Shown here in pieces: positions 60,751 to 64,000 of a stretch of DNA of 64,000 nt; the stretch's first letter is position 1, and each line of letters starts with the position of its first letter. The stretch is taken from contig NC_079876.1 in assembly GCF_029227915.1 (NCBI RefSeq), forward strand, positions 3,288,001 to 3,352,000, written 5' to 3'. Source of the DNA: Hydractinia symbiolongicarpus. Its lineage: Eukaryota; Cnidaria; Hydrozoa; Anthoathecata; Hydractiniidae. The position numbers and the translations under genes are program-made. Below the pieces are notes generated by a model. It was not told the origin of the DNA. It searched no databases and worked only from the letters and a program-made list of their open reading frames with translations.

Positions 60751-62374
60751 ATGAGACTTGTAGTTTTCAAAAATGTTTTCATTTTCGATGAGACGTTGAA
60801 TAAAAGAAGTTTAATCGCCGGCAAACGAAAACCTGCGATTTCCCGTAAATTCCAGACTCGGCTCGTATAGTCCAAAGTATACAAAGAAAGTAACCAGTGA
60901 GTAAACTCATTTCCCGAACGAATTTTTAAATTCTTATTTCACCACTAAAGCCCATGAGACTTGTAGTTTTTAAAAATGTTTTCATTTTTGATGAGACGCT
61001 GAATAAAAGAAGTTTAATCGCGGGCAAACGAAAACCTGCGATTTCCAGTAAATCCCGGACTCGGCCGGTATAGTCAAAAGTATACAAAGAAAGTACCCAC
61101 GGTGTAAACTCATTTCCCGAACGATTTTTTAAATTATTATTTCACCACTAAAGCCCATGAGACTTGTAGTATTTAAAAATATTTTCATTATTGATGAGAC
61201 GCTGAATAAAAGAAGTTTAATCGCCGGTAAACGAAAACCCGCGACTTCCCGTAAATCCCGGACTCGGCCCGTATAGTCAAAAGTATACAAAGAAAGTACC
61301 CAGGGAGTAAACTCCTTTCCCGAACGATTTTTTAAATTATTTTTTCACCACTAAAACGCATGAGACTTGTAGTTTTCAAAAATGTTTTCATTTTTGATGA
61401 GACGCTGAATAAAAGAAGTTTAATCGCCGGCAAACGAAAACCCGCGACTTCCCGTAAATCCCGGACTCGGCCCGTATAGTCAAAAGTATACAAAGAATGT
61501 ACCCAGGGAGTAAACTCATTTCCCGAACGATTTTATAAATTATTTTTTCACCACTAAAACGCATGAGACTTGTAGTTTTCAAAAATGTTTTCATTTTCGA
61601 TGAGACGTTGAATAAAAGAAGTTTAATCGCCGGCAAACGAAAACCTGCGATTTCCCGTAAATTCCAGACTCGGCTCGTATAGTCCAAAGTATACAAAGAA
61701 AGTAACCAGTGAGTAAACTCATTTCCCGAACGAATTTTTAAATTCTTATTTCACCACTAAAGCCCATGAGACTTGTAGTTTTTAAAAATGTTTTCATTTT
61801 TGATGAGACGCTGAATAAAAGAAGTTTAATCGCGGGCAAACGAAAACCTGCGATTTCCAGTAAATCCCGGACTCGGCCGGTATAGTCAAAAGTATACAAA
61901 GAAAGTACCCACGGTGTAAACTCATTTCCCGAACGATTTTTTAAATTATTATTTCACCACTAAAGCCCATGAGACTTGTAGTATTTAAAAATATTTTCAT
62001 TATTGATGAGACGCTGAATAAAAGAAGTTTAATCGCCGGCAAACAAAAACCCGCGACTTCCCGTAAATCCTGGACTCTGCCCGTATAGTCAAAAGTATAC
62101 AAAGAAAGTACCCAGGGAGTAAACTCCTTTCCCGAACGATTTTTTAAATTATTTTTTCACCACTAAAACGCATGAGACTTGTAGTTTTCAAAAATGTTTT
62201 CATTTTTGATGAGACGCTGAATAAAAGAAGTTTAATCGCGGGCAAACGAAAACCTGCGATTTCCAGTAAATCCCGGACTCGGCCGGTATAGTCAAAAGTA
62301 TACAAAGAAAGTACCCACGGTGTAAACTCATTTCCCGAACGATTTTTTAAATTATTATTTCACCACTAAAGCCC
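59939..62374 (+). repeat. 4-mer higher-order repeat, 812 bp, three tandem copies
   Basis: Copies start at 59939, 60751 and 61563. The unit order is 'gacgttgaat' with 'ggctcgtatagtcc', then 'cgcgggc' with 'cacggtg', then 'cattattgatg', then a 'cagggag' unit. Copies 2 and 3 share 'cattttcgatg', while copy 1 has 'catttttgatg'. The last unit of copy 3 (62172) switches to the 'cgcgggc' type. This 4-mer overlaps the right end of the 3,448-bp block. Confidence 0.87.
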
Positions 62375-62577
62375 TTGAGACTTGTAGTATTTAAAAATAT
62401 TTTCATTTTTGATGAGACGCTGAATAAAAGAAGTTTAATCGCCGGCAAACGAAAACCCGCGACTTCCCGTAAATCCCGGACTCGGCCCGTATAGTCAAAA
62501 GTATACAAAGAAGGTACCCAGGGAGTAAACTCATTTCCCGAACGATTTTATAAATTATTTTTTCACCACTAAAACGC

Positions 62578-64000
62578 ATGAGACTTGTAGTTTTCAGAAA
62601 TGTTTTCATTTTTGATGAGACGCTTAATGAAAGTGGTTTAATTGCCAGCAAACGAAAACCCGCGATTTCCCGTAAATCCCGGGCTTGGCCCGTATAGTCG
62701 AATGTATACAAAGAAAGTACCATGTGAGTAAACTCATTTCCAAAACGATTTTTTAAATTATCTTTTCACCACTAAAACGCATGAAACTTGTAGTTTTCAA
62801 AAATGTTTTCATTTTTGATGAGACGCTGAATAAAAGAAGTTTAATCGCCGGCAAACGAAAACCCGCCATTTCCCGTAAACTCCGGACTCGACCGGTATAG
62901 TCAAAAGTATACAAAGAAAGTACCCAGGGAGTAAACTCATTTTCTGAACGATTTTTTATATTATTTTTTTACCACTAAACGCATGAGACTTGTAGTTTTC
63001 AAAAATATTTTCATATTTGATGGGACGCTGAATAAAAGAAGTTTAATCGCCGGCAAACGAAAATCCGCGATTTCCCGTAAATCCCGGACTCGGTCCGTAT
63101 AATCAAAAGTATACAAAGAAAGTACCCAGGGAGTAAACTCATTTCCCGAACGATTTTTTAAATTTTTTTTCACCACTAAAACGCATGAGACTTGTAGTTT
63201 TCAAAAATGTTTTCATTTTTGATGAGACGCTTAATGAAAGAGGTTAAATCGCCGGAAAACGAAAACCCGCGATTTCACGTAAATCCCGGGCTTGACCCGT
63301 ATAGTCGAATGTATACAAAGAAAGTACCCTGTGAGTAAACTCGTTTCCAGAACGATTTTTTAAATTATTTTTTCACCACTAAAATGCATAAGACTTGTAG
63401 TTTTTTAAAATGTTTTCATTTTTGATGAAACGCGGAATAAAAGCAGTTTAATCGCCGGCAAACGAAAACCTGCGATTTCCCGTAAATCCCGGACTCGGTC
63501 CGTATAGTCAAAAGCATACAAAGAAAGTACCCAGGGAGTAAACTCATTTCCAGAACGATTTTTTAAATTATTTTTTCACCACTAAAACGCATGAGACTTG
63601 TAGTTTTCAAAAATGTTTTCATTTTTGATGAGACGCTGAATAAAAGAAGTTTAATCGCCGGGAAACGAAAACCTGCGATTTCCCGTAAATCCCGGACTCG
63701 GCACGTATAGTCAAAAGTATACAAAGAAAGTACCCAGGGAGTAAACTCATTTCCCAAACGATTATTTAAATTATTATTTCACCACTAAAGCCCATGAGAC
63801 TTGTAGTTTTTAAAAAAGTTTTCATTTTTGATGAGACGCTGAATAAAAGAAGTTTAATCGCCGGCAAACGAAAATCCGCGATTTCCCGTAAATCCCGGAC
63901 TCGGCCCGTATAATCAAAAGTATACAAAGAAAGTACCCAGCGAGTAAACTCATTTCCCGAACGATTTTTTAAATTTTTTTTCACCACTAAAACGCATGAG
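62578..64000 (+). repeat. Further copy of the 53652-55074 segment, running off the window
   Basis: It matches at -8,926 bp up to the last base. Differences seen are 'cttgacccg' near 63291, 'ttttttaaaatg' near 63402, and 'gcggaataaaag' with 'gtttaatcgcc' near 63434 where 54508 reads 'gcggactaaaag' with 'gtttcatcgcc'. The preceding unit is chimeric, with a 'ttttataaattatt' context joined to 'ttcagaaatg'. Confidence 0.83.

Larger units (their letters stand above)
1..64000 (+). repeat. Tandem satellite array, ~203-bp monomer, about 315 head-to-tail units
   Basis: The landmark 'atgagacttgtag' recurs every 202-204 bp from 61 (61, 263, 466, 669, 872, 1075, 1278, 1481 ...) to the window end. All copies lie in one orientation and I saw no inverted monomer. 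No transposon, gene or unique spacer interrupts the array. A typical unit holds, in order, the landmark, an AT-rich dyad, 'gagacgctgaat', a GC-richer core with 'gccggc' and 'cccgtaaatccc', 'gtatac', 'cccagggagtaaactcat', and T-rich runs before 'caccactaaaacgc'. Hand-counted G+C is about 38%. Such long homogeneous arrays are typical of eukaryotic centromeric or subtelomeric heterochromatin. The family is not recognised; a plant source is plausible but unproven. Confidence 0.98.

Noticed and set aside
1250-63987. Dozens of minus-strand reading frames of 60-125 codons with near-identical translations
   Set aside because: They are the same stop-poor frame of the monomer read repeatedly. Starts and ends follow monomer length changes, the products match no family that I know, and no gene-like context exists. 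They are not annotated as coding.
1-64000. CRISPR array, because of the regular direct repeats
   Set aside because: The repeat unit is ~203 bp with no unique spacers; the whole unit repeats. This is satellite organisation.
1-64000. Telomeric repeats, rDNA, tRNA genes or replication origins within the array
   Set aside because: I found no telomere-like short repeats and no recognisable RNA gene sequence. Nothing departs from the monomer family.

Overview
The whole 64 kb window is one uninterrupted satellite DNA array. A monomer of about 203 bp (observed 200-204 bp, plus a few shortened forms) repeats head-to-tail about 315 times, always in the same orientation. It starts mid-monomer at base 1 and ends mid-monomer at base 64000. 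I see no protein-coding gene, RNA gene, transposon, CRISPR array or unique sequence. The many short reading frames, mostly on the minus strand, are the monomer translated again and again and are not called as genes. A hand count of a typical monomer gives about 38% G+C.

This looks like a eukaryotic centromeric, pericentromeric or subtelomeric array from a long-read assembly. A plant is plausible: the unit length, the A/T tracts and two CAAAA motifs per monomer fit. I do not recognise the satellite family, and the sequence does not settle the lineage. I number monomers by the 'a' of the landmark 'atgagac' (or its variants ataag, ttgag, acgag).

The information lies in the higher-order structure, which changes along the window. 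(1) 1-2000: ordinary monomers and the start of an 811-bp 4-mer. (2) 2000-13351: a 5,676-bp, 28-monomer block present twice in tandem and almost identical; each copy contains a 1,419-bp 7-mer that is itself doubled. (3) 13352-21994: older, rearranged copies of the same material, including a 102-bp truncated monomer carried to three places. (4) 22000-34000: diverged monomers, a 5-mer/4-mer, a 1,614-bp 8-mer duplicated in tandem, monomers with an 11-bp deletion, and a 1,002-bp 5-mer. (5) 34000-41700: a 9-mer (1,828 bp, two copies) passing into 4-mers of 812-813 bp. (6) 41700-50200: a mosaic 10-mer (2,029 bp), its 14-mer derivative (2,837 bp) and a further 13-monomer copy, with the chimeric monomer made by the register shift visible at 47165. 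(7) 50200-64000: 4-mers shared with the 23 kb region, a 3,448-bp tandem duplication with one monomer lost from the second copy, three tandem 812-bp 4-mers, and the start of another copy of the 53.6 kb segment.

Together this records repeated out-of-register exchange at nested scales, with a four-monomer step recurring in separate parts of the array. Block boundaries are approximate because they fall in sequence shared by all monomers. Similarities were read by eye, not computed.
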